A stretch of DNA of 64,000 nucleotides from assembly GCF_024171955.1 (NCBI RefSeq), contig NZ_JAMTCS010000004.1, forward strand, positions 1 through 64,000, read 5' to 3'. This stretch comes from Promicromonospora thailandica. GTDB lineage: Bacteria; Actinomycetota; Actinomycetes; Actinomycetales; Cellulomonadaceae. Under the pieces are notes generated by a model. It worked only from the letters and a program-made list of their open reading frames with translations. It searched no databases and was not told where the DNA came from. Every line of letters begins with the position of its first letter. Positions within the stretch are counted from its first letter, which is position 1. Made by a program: the position numbers and the translations under genes. Positions 42,685 through 50,480 of this stretch are shown here, piece after piece.

Positions 42685-44612
42685 TACGCGCTCTCGCGCA
42701 GGGTGCGCCGCTCCGCCTCGATCGCCAGGAGCTCGGCGAACGCCGCCTGGTAGGTCTCGGTGTCCGACGGGTCCAGCCGCTGCAGGCGGCTGCGCGCGTC
42801 GGCCACCCGGCGCATCAGCCCCATGTCGACGACGCGGCGCACCACACCCTCGACGAACGCCGCGATCGCCGTCTCCCGGTCCTCCGGCAGTGAGGCCACC
42901 GAGAGCTGCGTGACCAGCCCGGCCACGGTCTCGGACGCCTGCCCGAGCACGGCGGCCACCCACTGCGCGGCCGAGACGCCCCGCCCCGCGGCCACGCCCC
43001 CGGCCGCCCGGATCGCGGTGTGCACGGCACGCCAGGCGGGCACCGCGAACGCGTCCTCGCCCAGGTCGTCGAACGAGGCGGGCACGTGCTGCGGGTACTG
43101 GAGCACCGCCACCAGGGCGAGCCGCTCGTCACGCGCCACGGGGTCTCGCGGGTCCGGCGCGGGCACCTGCGGCAGGCCGCCCGAGGCGGGCCGCGCGTCG
43201 GCGTCCGCCCCGGCGGGCCGCGCGGTCGCGGGCGCCTCCCGCAGCGTCGGTGCGCTCGCCGCCCGCTGGATCTCACGGACGACGGCGCGCTCGTCGGTGC
43301 CGATCCAGCCGGCCAGCAGGCGCGCGTACTCGGGGCGCAGCGCGGTGTCCCGGATGCCCGCGATGATCGGCGCGGCGGCGCGCAGCGCGTTGACCCGGCC
43401 CTCCGCGGTGTCCAGGTCGAACTCGTCGAGCTTGCTGCGCACCACGAACTGGAACAGCGGCACGCGGCCGTCCACCAGCGCGCGCACAGCCTCGGGGCCG
43501 TTCGCCATGCGCAGGTCGCAGGGGTCCATGCCGCTCGGCTCGACCGCGACGAACGTCTGCGCGAAGAACCGCTGGTCCTCGCCGAACGCGCGCACCGCCG
43601 CCTTCTGCCCAGCCGCGTCGCCGTCGAACGTGAAGATGATCTCGCCGCCCAGGCTCGCGCCCGACTTGAGCTGGAGGCCGCCGCCCGCCGTCGTGTCGCC
43701 GAGCAGACGCCGCACCACCTTGGCGTGGTCGGCGCCGAACGCCGTGCCGCAGGTCGCCACCGCCGTCGTCACGCCGGAGAGGTGCGCCGCCATGACGTCC
43801 GTGTATCCCTCGACCACCACGACGCGCTTGCCCTTGGCGATCTCCCGCTTGGCGAGGTCGATGCCGTACAGCACGTGCGACTTCTTGTAGAGGCTGGTCT
43901 CGGGGGTGTTCAGGTACTTGGGGCCCTGGTCCTCCTCGAACAGGCGGCGCGCACCGAAGCCGATCACCGCGCCGGTCACGTCGCGGATGGGCCACATGAC
44001 CCGGCCGCGGAACCGGTCGTAGATGCCGCGCTGCCCCTGCGACACGAGACCGCTGGCCACCAGCTCGGCCTGCGTGAATCCCCGGCCCTGCAGGTGTCGC
44101 TGGAGCGAGTCCCAGCCCTTGGGCGCGAAGCCGACGCCGAAGTGCTCGGCATCCGACCGGTCGAAGCTGCGCTCCGCCAGGAACGCGCGCGCCGCGGCCG
44201 CCTCCGGGCCCATGAGCTGCTCCGCGTAGAACTCCGCGGCCACGCGGTGGGCCTCCAGCAGCCGCTGCCGCTTGCCCGGCTCCTCGCGCGGGCGGGCCGA
44301 GCCGCCCTCCTCGTACCGGAGCTGCACGCCGGTCTTGCCCGCCAGGTACTCGACGGCCTCGGCGAAGCCCAGCCCGTCCATCTTCATGACGAACTCGATG
44401 ACGTCGCCGCCCTCGCCGCAGCCGAAGCAGTGGTACCGGCCCACGCTCGGCCGCACGTTGAAGCTGGGGCTGCGCTCGTCGTGGAACGGGCACAGACCCA
44501 CGAGCGCGCCGACACCGGCGGGCTTGAGGGTCACGTGCGCCGAGACGATCTCGTCGATCCGCGCGCGCTCACGGACCAGGTCCACGTCCTCGCGTCTGAT
44601 CAGCCCGGCCAC
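42684..44612 (-). CDS. dnaG: DNA primase
   Basis: A 642-residue primase of normal length that lays RNA primers at the replication fork with DnaB. The CHC2 zinc finger has Cys41, His44, Cys62 and Cys65 (CPFHDE, then CFGCGEGG). The catalytic core includes VVVEGYTDVMAAHLSG (Toprim Glu) and the Asp pair FTFDGDAAGQ (about residue 310), then SGMDPCDLR. The C-terminal about 150 residues form the helicase-binding domain. It stands next to dgt-region genes as in many actinobacteria. A weak start context precedes ATG 44612. Confidence 0.96.
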   Translation of the reverse strand: MAGLIRREDVDLVRERARIDEIVSAHVTLKPAGVGALVGLCPFHDERSPSFNVRPSVGRYHCFGCGEGGDVIEFVMKMDGLGFAEAVEYLAGKTGVQLRYEEGGSARPREEPGKRQRLLEAHRVAAEFYAEQLMGPEAAAARAFLAERSFDRSDAEHFGVGFAPKGWDSLQRHLQGRGFTQAELVASGLVSQGQRGIYDRFRGRVMWPIRDVTGAVIGFGARRLFEEDQGPKYLNTPETSLYKKSHVLYGIDLAKREIAKGKRVVVVEGYTDVMAAHLSGVTTAVATCGTAFGADHAKVVRRLLGDTTAGGGLQLKSGASLGGEIIFTFDGDAAGQKAAVRAFGEDQRFFAQTFVAVEPSGMDPCDLRMANGPEAVRALVDGRVPLFQFVVRSKLDEFDLDTAEGRVNALRAAAPIIAGIRDTALRPEYARLLAGWIGTDERAVVREIQRAASAPTLREAPATARPAGADADARPASGGLPQVPAPDPRDPVARDERLALVAVLQYPQHVPASFDDLGEDAFAVPAWRAVHTAIRAAGGVAAGRGVSAAQWVAAVLGQASETVAGLVTQLSVASLPEDRETAIAAFVEGVVRRVVDMGLMRRVADARSRLQRLDPSDTETYQAAFAELLAIEAERRTLRESA

Positions 44613-44622
44613 GTCCAGCAGT

Positions 44623-45519
44623 CTATGCGCGCGCGGCGGGCGCGGCGTCCACCGTCCCCAGGGCGAGAGCCGCGGCGCAGCGCCGCGCGTGCTCCCCCGG
44701 CGTCGTGCCGACGGCGCGCACGAAGTCGCCCGTGAAGTGCGCCTGGTCGTAGTAGCCGACGGCGGCGGCCAGCCCGGCCAGGTCGAGCCCCGGGTCGCGC
44801 CCGAGCAGCTCCGCGGCGAGGTGCACGCGGTGGCGCTGCAGCACCCACTTGGGGCTCACGCCGACCCAGTCGGCGAACAGCCGCTGCAGGGACCGCGGGG
44901 TCGTGCCGAGCGTGGCGGCCAGCGACGCGACGGTGGTTCCGGGGACGGCGTCGGCGATCGCGGTGAACGCCTCACCCAGGGCTGCGAGCGCCGCGGCGGA
45001 GCGCGGCGTCCGGGTGCGGCCGGCGGTGGCCAGCAGCAGCGGGGTGACCGTGGCGACGGCGCCCTCGGCGTCGCCCGCGCGGGCCTGGTCGATCGCCGCC
45101 CGGCCCGTGGCGTCCGCCGCCGCGCCGGCGAGCGGGCCGACGGCGCCCCGCTCGCCCGGGTGGCCGAGGCCGAGCAGGGCGCGGTACGCGCCGGGGCGCA
45201 GCTTGCTGCCGACCACGCCGTCCGCTCCGGCCAGGACGCGGCGGTCGGTGGACACGGCGGGCATCGCGTAGGCGAGCAGTCCGTGGCGCTCGGCGACGAC
45301 CTGACCGACCGGGTGCGCGACGACGGCCTGGGTGAAGGTGGCACCAGGCGGCAGGTCCCACGTGATTACCCAGTGCCAGTCGACGAGGTCGGTGAGCTCG
45401 GGTGCGGGCGGCACGCGGGTCAGGGTGAAGGGCGCGCGGGCCGGGTTCACGATGCCGAGCGTGGGGCCGGCGCCGAGCACGCCGGGGGCCGCCGCCTCGC
45501 CGTCGAACACGTGTCGCAT
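44623..45519 (-). CDS. AraC-family transcriptional regulator
   Basis: A 298-residue AraC-type regulator whose N-terminal domain is of the DUF6597 kind (LTDLVDWHWVITWDLPPGATFTQAVVAHP). The C-terminal HTH pair is VASLAATLGTTPRSLQRLFADWVGVSPKW and LAGLAAAVGYYDQAHFTGDFVRAVGTTPGEH. It is divergent from a VOC gene with 42 bp between starts, so it probably controls it. ATG at 45519 has GGAAGA very close; upstream ATG codons near 45558 are possible alternatives. Confidence 0.87.
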   Translation of the reverse strand: MRHVFDGEAAAPGVLGAGPTLGIVNPARAPFTLTRVPPAPELTDLVDWHWVITWDLPPGATFTQAVVAHPVGQVVAERHGLLAYAMPAVSTDRRVLAGADGVVGSKLRPGAYRALLGLGHPGERGAVGPLAGAAADATGRAAIDQARAGDAEGAVATVTPLLLATAGRTRTPRSAAALAALGEAFTAIADAVPGTTVASLAATLGTTPRSLQRLFADWVGVSPKWVLQRHRVHLAAELLGRDPGLDLAGLAAAVGYYDQAHFTGDFVRAVGTTPGEHARRCAAALALGTVDAAPAARA

Positions 45520-45561
45520 TCTTCCAAGACTCGCACACCCGGCTCGGCCGAGCATCACAAC

Positions 45562-46014
45562 ATGAAGAACTCAGCACTCCACCCCAACCTTGCCGTGTCC
45601 GACGCGCGCGCGGCCATCGCGTTCTACGAGGCGGCGTTCGGCGCCGAGACGCTCGACGTGATCACGGCGGGCGACGCCGTGATCCACTCCGACCTGGTGC
45701 TGCGGTCGGCCGCGGGCGAGTCGACGTTCACCGTGGCCGGTGCCTTCCCGCCGGACTCCGTGGCCCCCGAACCGGGCGGGCCCACGCACGTCAGCCTCAC
45801 GATCCCGGTCGAGGACACGGACGCGGCCTACGCCCGCGCGATCGAGGCCGGGGCGAGCAGCCTCGTCGAGCCCGCCGACTGGTTCGAGGGGTTCCGGCAA
45901 GCCGCGGTGCGCTGCCCGTTCGGACACCGCTGGTACCTCGTGACCGTGGCCGGCTCGGTGACGGCCGACGACGTGCAGCGGGCGAGCGACGCCTGGGTGG
46001 CCGACCGCGGCTGA
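45562..46014 (+). CDS. VOC-superfamily protein (PhnB-like)
   Basis: A 150-residue protein of the PhnB/3-demethylubiquinone-like VOC group. It begins LHPNLAVSDARAAIAFYEAAFGAE and ends with FGHRWYLVTV, both typical. The central PTHVSLTIPVEDTDAAYARAIEAG is the second module. Role unknown; members include resistance and metal-dependent enzymes. Controlled probably by the divergent AraC gene. The leader before ATG is short, so a leaderless transcript is possible. Confidence 0.87.
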   Translation: MKNSALHPNLAVSDARAAIAFYEAAFGAETLDVITAGDAVIHSDLVLRSAAGESTFTVAGAFPPDSVAPEPGGPTHVSLTIPVEDTDAAYARAIEAGASSLVEPADWFEGFRQAAVRCPFGHRWYLVTVAGSVTADDVQRASDAWVADRG

Positions 46015-46022
46015 CCGCGGTC
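46003..46022. terminator. Hairpin over the converging stop codons of the VOC and dgt genes
   Basis: GACCGCGG (46003-46010) pairs with CCGCGGTC (46015-46022) around the loop CTGA, which carries the VOC stop. Confidence 0.5.
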
Positions 46023-47310
46023 AGGCCTGGGCGACCAGGCGCCGGTGCAGCGCCAGGGCGGACAGGTCCGTCAGGGACGCGACCTGGTCGACCACCACGC
46101 GCAGGCGGGCGGCGTCGTCGGAGGCCGCCCGCCAGTCGGCGGCGAACGGCGTCTCGAGCTCGCTCGGCCCGCGGTCGGCGAGCACGCCCACCAGGTCGGC
46201 CAGGATCTCCCGCTCCCGCAGGTAGCGGGGCTCCTGGCCGCGGGGCGCCATGACGTAGGCGACGGCGATGCCCTTGAGCGCGAGGATCTCGTGCTCCGTG
46301 TCGCTGGGCACCACGAGCCGGGCGGCGTAGCGGGTCAGGTCGCCCTCGCCGTACACAGCGCGGGTCGCGGAGATGGCCGCGCCGATGAACCGGCCGATGA
46401 GCTGGCTCGTCATGTCCTTGAGCGAGGCGAGCGACCGCCGCGACCCGTCGAAGGCGCGCACGAGGTGCCCCTCGCCGTGCAGGTACTCCTGGAGGCGGCC
46501 GAGCGCGGCGTCGATCGCGTCGGCCGTGTACCACTCGCCGTACCAGTCGCGCACGTACTGCGCCACGCGCGCCCGCTCCTCGGGGTCGGCCATGAGGTCG
46601 AGGTCGATCCGGCCGGCCACCACACCGTCCTCGACGTCGTGCACCGAGTAGCTGATGTCGTCGGCGAGGTCCATGACCTGCGCCTCGAGGCACTTCACGC
46701 CGTCGGGCGCGTCCTGGCGCAGCCACGTGAAGACCGGCAGGTCGTCGGTGTAGACCCCGAACTTGCGGCTCGCCGTGCCGTCGGGTCGCGCGGGGCCGGC
46801 GCCGTAGGCCCACGGGTACTTGACGCTCGCGTCCAGGCTGGCGCGGGTGAGGTTGAGGCCGGCGGGCGTGCCGTCGTCGGCCAGCACCTTGGGCTCCAGG
46901 CGGGTGAGCAGGCGCAGCGTCTGCGCGTTGCCCTCGAAGCCGCCGATGTCGCGCGCGATCTCGGCCAGCGCCGTCTCTCCGTTGTGGCCGAACGGCGGGT
47001 GGCCGAGATCGTGCGTGAGGCAGGCGGTGTCCACGACATCGGGGTCGCAGCCGAGGGAGCGGCCCATGCCGCGCCCCACCTGGGCCACCTCGAGCGAGTG
47101 GGTCAGGCGGGTGCGCACGAAGTCGTCGTGGCCGGCGCCGAGCACCTGGGTCTTCGCACCGAGCCGGCGCAGCGCGGACGAGTGCACCACGCGCCCGCGG
47201 TCACGTTCGAACGGGGTCCTGGCCTGCGACTTGGGCGGTTCGGTCACCCAGCGTTCGACGTCCTGCTCGCTGTACGACGGCGGGATGCGGCTCCCGAGGG
47301 GTTGCTCCAC
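46021..47310 (-). CDS. dgt: Deoxyguanosinetriphosphate triphosphohydrolase-like HD protein
   Basis: A 429-residue HD-domain dNTPase. HD metal motifs: TRLTHSLEVAQVGRGMGRSL (His), ACLTHDLGHPPFGHNGE (the His-Asp pair), VMDLADDISYSVHDVEDGV (Asp) and the C-terminal helical part. It hydrolyses dNTPs to nucleoside and triphosphate, controlling pool balance. Typical actinobacterial form and neighbourhood with dnaG. The preceding DUF4236 gene is on the same strand 18 bp upstream. Confidence 0.94.
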   Translation of the reverse strand: MEQPLGSRIPPSYSEQDVERWVTEPPKSQARTPFERDRGRVVHSSALRRLGAKTQVLGAGHDDFVRTRLTHSLEVAQVGRGMGRSLGCDPDVVDTACLTHDLGHPPFGHNGETALAEIARDIGGFEGNAQTLRLLTRLEPKVLADDGTPAGLNLTRASLDASVKYPWAYGAGPARPDGTASRKFGVYTDDLPVFTWLRQDAPDGVKCLEAQVMDLADDISYSVHDVEDGVVAGRIDLDLMADPEERARVAQYVRDWYGEWYTADAIDAALGRLQEYLHGEGHLVRAFDGSRRSLASLKDMTSQLIGRFIGAAISATRAVYGEGDLTRYAARLVVPSDTEHEILALKGIAVAYVMAPRGQEPRYLREREILADLVGVLADRGPSELETPFAADWRAASDDAARLRVVVDQVASLTDLSALALHRRLVAQA

Positions 47311-47328
47311 GCCGCCACTCTAGCCCGG

Positions 47329-47502
47329 CTACTTGTTGTTGCTGTACCAGCTCAGGCCGCCGGGCAGGTTGATCGAGTGCTTCTTCGTCCTCGAGTTCCA
47401 GGTCCAGGGACCGATCTTGAAGCTCATGGACGACAGCCCCTTCTGGGTGATGTTGAACTTGAGCGGGCCGAGCGACAGCCGCTTGCGATACCGGATTCCC
47501 AT
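47329..47502 (-). CDS. DUF4236 small protein
   Basis: A 57-residue basic protein: MGIRYRKRLSLGPLKFNITQ, then SMSFKIGPWTWNSR and GGLSWYS. This pattern, starting with xGxRxRKRxxLGP and with Gly-rich SxxGxG-like positions, is the N-terminal DUF4236 module, which is often found alone. Function unknown. A GAGGAGG site lies about 11 nt before the ATG. It might be co-transcribed with dgt. Confidence 0.8.
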   Translation of the reverse strand: MGIRYRKRLSLGPLKFNITQKGLSSMSFKIGPWTWNSRTKKHSINLPGGLSWYSNNK

Positions 47503-47576
47503 GTTCCTGACTTCCTCCTCGGGTCGGGGCAAAGCGTACCGAACTGCGCTAGCCCGGCAAAACGTATGTTCGGCCC

Positions 47577-47720
47577 TCAGAGCCAGCCGTTGTCCCGGGC
47601 GATCCGGACGGCCTCGGCCCGGGTGCGCGCCCCCGTCTTGCCGATCGAGGAGGACAGGTAGTTGCGCACGGTGCCCTCGGACAGGTACGCCTCGGCCGCG
47701 ATCCCCGCCACGGTGCCGCC
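47577..47720 (-). pseudogene. 3' remnant of a LuxR/NarL-type response regulator (DesR-like)
   Basis: The last 47 codons before the stop at 47577 encode a complete LuxR-type recognition region: GTVAGIAAEAYLSEGTVRNY, LSSSIGKTGARTRAEA and VRIARDNGWL. No receiver domain or start precedes it, and upstream sequence in the frame is unlike any regulator. It is the tail of a deleted gene. Confidence 0.72.
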
Positions 47721-47778
47721 GTCGTCGGTCCGCCACCGTGCGCCGGACGAAGGTAGGTCGCGGAGAGGGACACGAAAG

Positions 47779-48027
47779 TCACCGTGACGAGCCCTCCTCG
47801 CGGGCCGCGAGGCAGACCAGGGCCACGCAGGCGGCCTGCGCGCCGCGGACCGCAGCCGCGACGCCCGGTGCGGGCCGCTCGAGCTGGTCGCGGTACCGCA
47901 GCGCCGTCCGGCCGACGAGGAGGACGAGGCCGTCCGCGGCCCGCACGACGCCGTCACGCCCGAGGAACTCCTTGACGAGCCCGCGGACGTCGAGCGCCCG
48001 TGGTTGTGCCTGCTGTGCTGATGTCAT
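47779..48027 (-). pseudogene. 5' remnant of an ABC exporter ATPase gene joined to unrelated sequence
   Basis: An 82-codon ORF from ATG 48027. Residues 1-35 (LDVRGLVKEFLGRDGVVRAA, then DGL) match the beginning of DrrA-type ABC ATPases, but the Walker A motif that should follow is missing and the frame continues as an unrelated helical sequence (YRDQLERPAPGVAAAVRG) to a stop at 47779. A large in-frame or near-in-frame deletion is the simplest explanation. Together with the LuxR tail it marks a former exporter/two-component cluster. Translation of the remaining ORF cannot be ruled out. Confidence 0.62.
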
Positions 48028-48052
48028 GCCTTGACGGAGCCCGCCAGCCCCT

Positions 48053-48105
48053 GAATCAGATTTGACACATACCGGCACGCGCGCCAAGATGCTCATATCT
48101 GATTC
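48053..48105. promoter_or_regulatory. hipBA promoter with inverted GAATCAGAT/ATCTGATTC operators
   Basis: TTGACA at 48062-48067 and CAAGAT at 48085-48090 are 17 bp apart, a sigma-70-like promoter. GAATCAGAT (48053-48061) abuts the -35 box and its exact reverse complement ATCTGATTC (48097-48105) lies just past the -10. Confidence 0.68.
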
Positions 48106-48126
48106 ACAACGCGTGACAGGGGAGAT

Positions 48127-48140
48127 GAATCACATGATTC
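48127..48140. promoter_or_regulatory. HipB operator dyad GAATCACATGATTC over the start codon
   Basis: A perfect 6-2-6 palindrome (GAATCA-CA-TGATTC) that overlaps the ATG of hipB and repeats the core of the two upstream half-sites. Binding here would block transcription or initiation. Confidence 0.65.
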
Positions 48141-48400
48141 AGCGATGGTTCCGCGCCCGGAGCCTTGCCGCGCTGGGAGCCGCCCTGAAAGGAGCGCGCG
48201 AGTCGACCGGCCTGAGCCAGTCCGAGCTCGCAGCCGAGATCGACTCGTCGCGCCCGACCCTCTCACGCCTCGAACGCGGGATCCCGGTCACGACCGAGGT
48301 GCTGACCAGGGCGCTCGCCCGCGCGGGCTACGAGATCTACCTCGTCCCCCGCACCGCACGCGTCCGCGTGCATCTCGACGAGGACCTCGATGACCACTGA
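48134..48400 (+). CDS. hipB: HipB-type antitoxin (XRE family)
   Basis: An 88-residue XRE protein. The HTH spans about residues 11-66: LGAALKGARESTGLSQSELAAEI, then SSRPTLSRLERGIPVTTEVL and TRALARAGYEIYL. The C-terminal about 15 residues are likely to contact HipA. The ATG at 48134 was chosen because AGGGGAG ends 9-10 nt upstream; the longer reading frame is not supported by a ribosome site. It overlaps hipA by 11 bp. As in HipB systems it should repress its own promoter by binding the dyads found here. Confidence 0.88.
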   Translation: MIQRWFRARSLAALGAALKGARESTGLSQSELAAEIDSSRPTLSRLERGIPVTTEVLTRALARAGYEIYLVPRTARVRVHLDEDLDDH

Positions 48401-49607
48401 GAACATGCTCGCGGTCTGGCTGCACGGAATCCCGGTCGCCGAGCTGATGCAGCTCCGCAACCGCCGGCTGCGCCTGACGTGGACGCCCGAGGCCATGACC
48501 CGTTGGGGCGAGGGGTCGTGCCCGCTCTCGCTGTCCCTACCGATCACCGTCCGCCGCGTCCAGGGCCCGCACCTCGAACGCTACTTCGACGGTCTGCTCC
48601 CGGAGTCACCACTGCGCGCGCAGCTCGAACGGGAGCACGGCCTGGCTCCGGACGACACGTTCGGGCTGCTCCGCACACTCGGTGCGGAGTGTGCCGGGGC
48701 GGTCCAGCTCCTCCCCTCCGGGACGGCACCATCCACCGGGACTCTCCGCGCCCTCACGGCCGCCGAGGTCGACGGCGTCGTCTCCGACCTGCCGACGCTG
48801 CCGCTGGCCGCTGATCTTCCGGTGACCGCGTCCCTCGGCGGCATCCAGGCCAAGATCCTGCTCACAGCGACTGCGCAGGGATGGGCGTGGCCGCTGGAGG
48901 GCGCCGCGTCGACCCACATCATCAAGCCCGAACCACTCTCGGACGCCGTGATCCCCGACCTGGTCCGGCTCGAGGACTGGACGATGCGCCTCGCGAACGC
49001 TGCGGGCATCGCTGCCGCGCCGACCGAGGTCCAGGAGTTCGCCGGCCGCACCGCGATCGTGGTCGAACGCTACGACCGGGTGGACGGACACCGGGTGCAC
49101 CAGGAGGACCTGGCTCAGGGGCTGGGGCTCGCGACCCGGGACAAGTACGAGCAGGAGCGGACGCCCGGACACCTCACGGCGCTGTCAGAACGCGCCTGGG
49201 AGCATGCCGCCGACCCGGACCGCTTCCTCGACTCCCTGCTGGAGCAGCTCACGTTCAACGTCGTCGTCGGGAACGGAGACTCGCACGCGAAGAACTACTC
49301 GTACGTCATCGATCGGGACGCTCGTCTACGCCCGGCGCCCCTGTACGACGCGGCAGCGGTGCATCTGGTCGCGCCGCGGTACGACCGGTCCGGCCTGGCC
49401 GTGAACGGCAGGACGCGCTTGCGGTACATCCGCCCGGACGACCTCGCGACCGAGGCGGGGGCCTGGGGTCTGTCGGTCGAACGGTCCAGGGAGCTGGTCG
49501 ACGACGTCGTGGACCGGGTCCGAGGCGCCGCGCACGACATGCCGGACGACCCGTGCGGCGTCCGCGAGAAGCTGCTCGCACGGGTCGCGGGCTTCGGCCG
49601 GGGCTGA
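48390..49607 (+). CDS. hipA: HipA-type serine/threonine kinase toxin
   Basis: A 405-residue HipA family kinase of typical length. The N-subdomain (about 1-100) has AVWLHGIPVAEL and LSLSLPITVR; the catalytic core shows LGGIQAKILLT, with the ATP-contacting Lys, STHIIKPE, VVERYDR, and the catalytic loop VVVGNGDSHAKNYSYV with the Asp, His and Asn. Target in E. coli HipA is glutamyl-tRNA synthetase; whether this applies is not known. Start overlaps hipB, so toxin expression is coupled to antitoxin. The gene ends 25 bp before the convergent malG-like gene's stop. Confidence 0.9.
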   Translation: MTTENMLAVWLHGIPVAELMQLRNRRLRLTWTPEAMTRWGEGSCPLSLSLPITVRRVQGPHLERYFDGLLPESPLRAQLEREHGLAPDDTFGLLRTLGAECAGAVQLLPSGTAPSTGTLRALTAAEVDGVVSDLPTLPLAADLPVTASLGGIQAKILLTATAQGWAWPLEGAASTHIIKPEPLSDAVIPDLVRLEDWTMRLANAAGIAAAPTEVQEFAGRTAIVVERYDRVDGHRVHQEDLAQGLGLATRDKYEQERTPGHLTALSERAWEHAADPDRFLDSLLEQLTFNVVVGNGDSHAKNYSYVIDRDARLRPAPLYDAAAVHLVAPRYDRSGLAVNGRTRLRYIRPDDLATEAGAWGLSVERSRELVDDVVDRVRGAAHDMPDDPCGVREKLLARVAGFGRG

Positions 49608-49631
49608 CCGCCGGCCGACGGCCCGCGACCC

Positions 49632-50480
49632 TCAGCCCTTGACGGAGCCTGCCGTCAGGCCGCCCACGATGTACTTCTGCAGGAAGAGGAACAGCGCGAG
49701 CACCGGCACCGCGGAGACCACGGCGCCGGCCGTGAACAGGCCCCAGTTGGCGTCCTGCAGCGACGAGACCCAGCCGTAGAGGCCCACGGCGAGGGTCCAG
49801 CTCTCCTCGGACTGCAGCAGCACGCGCGCGATGATGAACTCGCCGAACGTGCTGATGAAGCTGAGCAGCCCCACCACGGCGAGGATCGGCGCGGTCAGGC
49901 GCAGCACGATGGTCCAGTAGATCTGGGCGTGCGTGGCGCCGTCGATCTTCGCGGCCTCGTCGATCTCGCGCGGCACGGTGTTGAAGAACCCGTACATGAG
50001 GAACGTGTTCACGCCGAGCGCGCCGCCCAGGTACACGCAGATCAGGGCGAGCTTGGAGTCCAGGCCCAGGCCCGGCACCACGTTGCCGAGGGAGATGAGC
50101 AGCAGGAAGATCGCCACGAAGGCGAGCATCTGCGGGAACATCTGGATCACGAGCAGGGCGGTGAGCCCCACGCGGCGTCCGCTGAACCGGAACCGCGAGA
50201 ACGCGTACGCCGCCGCGGCGCCCATGAGCACCGTCCCGGCGCCCGTCGCGACCGCCACCACCAGGGTGTTGGCCATCCACGTCCAGAACCGCGTACCGGC
50301 CAGGGCCGTGTAGTTGGCTCCCGACACCGACGCGAACAGGTCGTTCGAGCCGGTGAGCGTGCCGCCGTCGGCCAGGGAGGCCGAGACCACGTACACGAGC
50401 GGGAAGCCCGCGTACACCACGGCCAGGACACCGACGAGGTGGCGCCAGCCGATCTCGGAGAACCAGCGTGCGGGTCTCAT
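49632..50480 (-). CDS. malG: Maltose/maltodextrin ABC transporter permease MalG
   Basis: A 282-residue permease with about six membrane helices, EAA loop DEAAKIDGATHAQIYWTIVL (about residues 177-196), and the diagnostic MalG end QKYIVGGLTAGSVKG. Its ATG shares one base with the malF stop (TGATG), so translation is coupled. Maltose/maltodextrin as cargo is inferred from the alpha-glucosidase and MalR beyond malE. Confidence 0.93.
   Translation of the reverse strand: MRPARWFSEIGWRHLVGVLAVVYAGFPLVYVVSASLADGGTLTGSNDLFASVSGANYTALAGTRFWTWMANTLVVAVATGAGTVLMGAAAAYAFSRFRFSGRRVGLTALLVIQMFPQMLAFVAIFLLLISLGNVVPGLGLDSKLALICVYLGGALGVNTFLMYGFFNTVPREIDEAAKIDGATHAQIYWTIVLRLTAPILAVVGLLSFISTFGEFIIARVLLQSEESWTLAVGLYGWVSSLQDANWGLFTAGAVVSAVPVLALFLFLQKYIVGGLTAGSVKG

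Noticed and set aside
48134-49607. hipBA as part of a prophage or integrative element
   Set aside because: No integrase, att repeats or phage genes flank it; composition resembles the neighbours.
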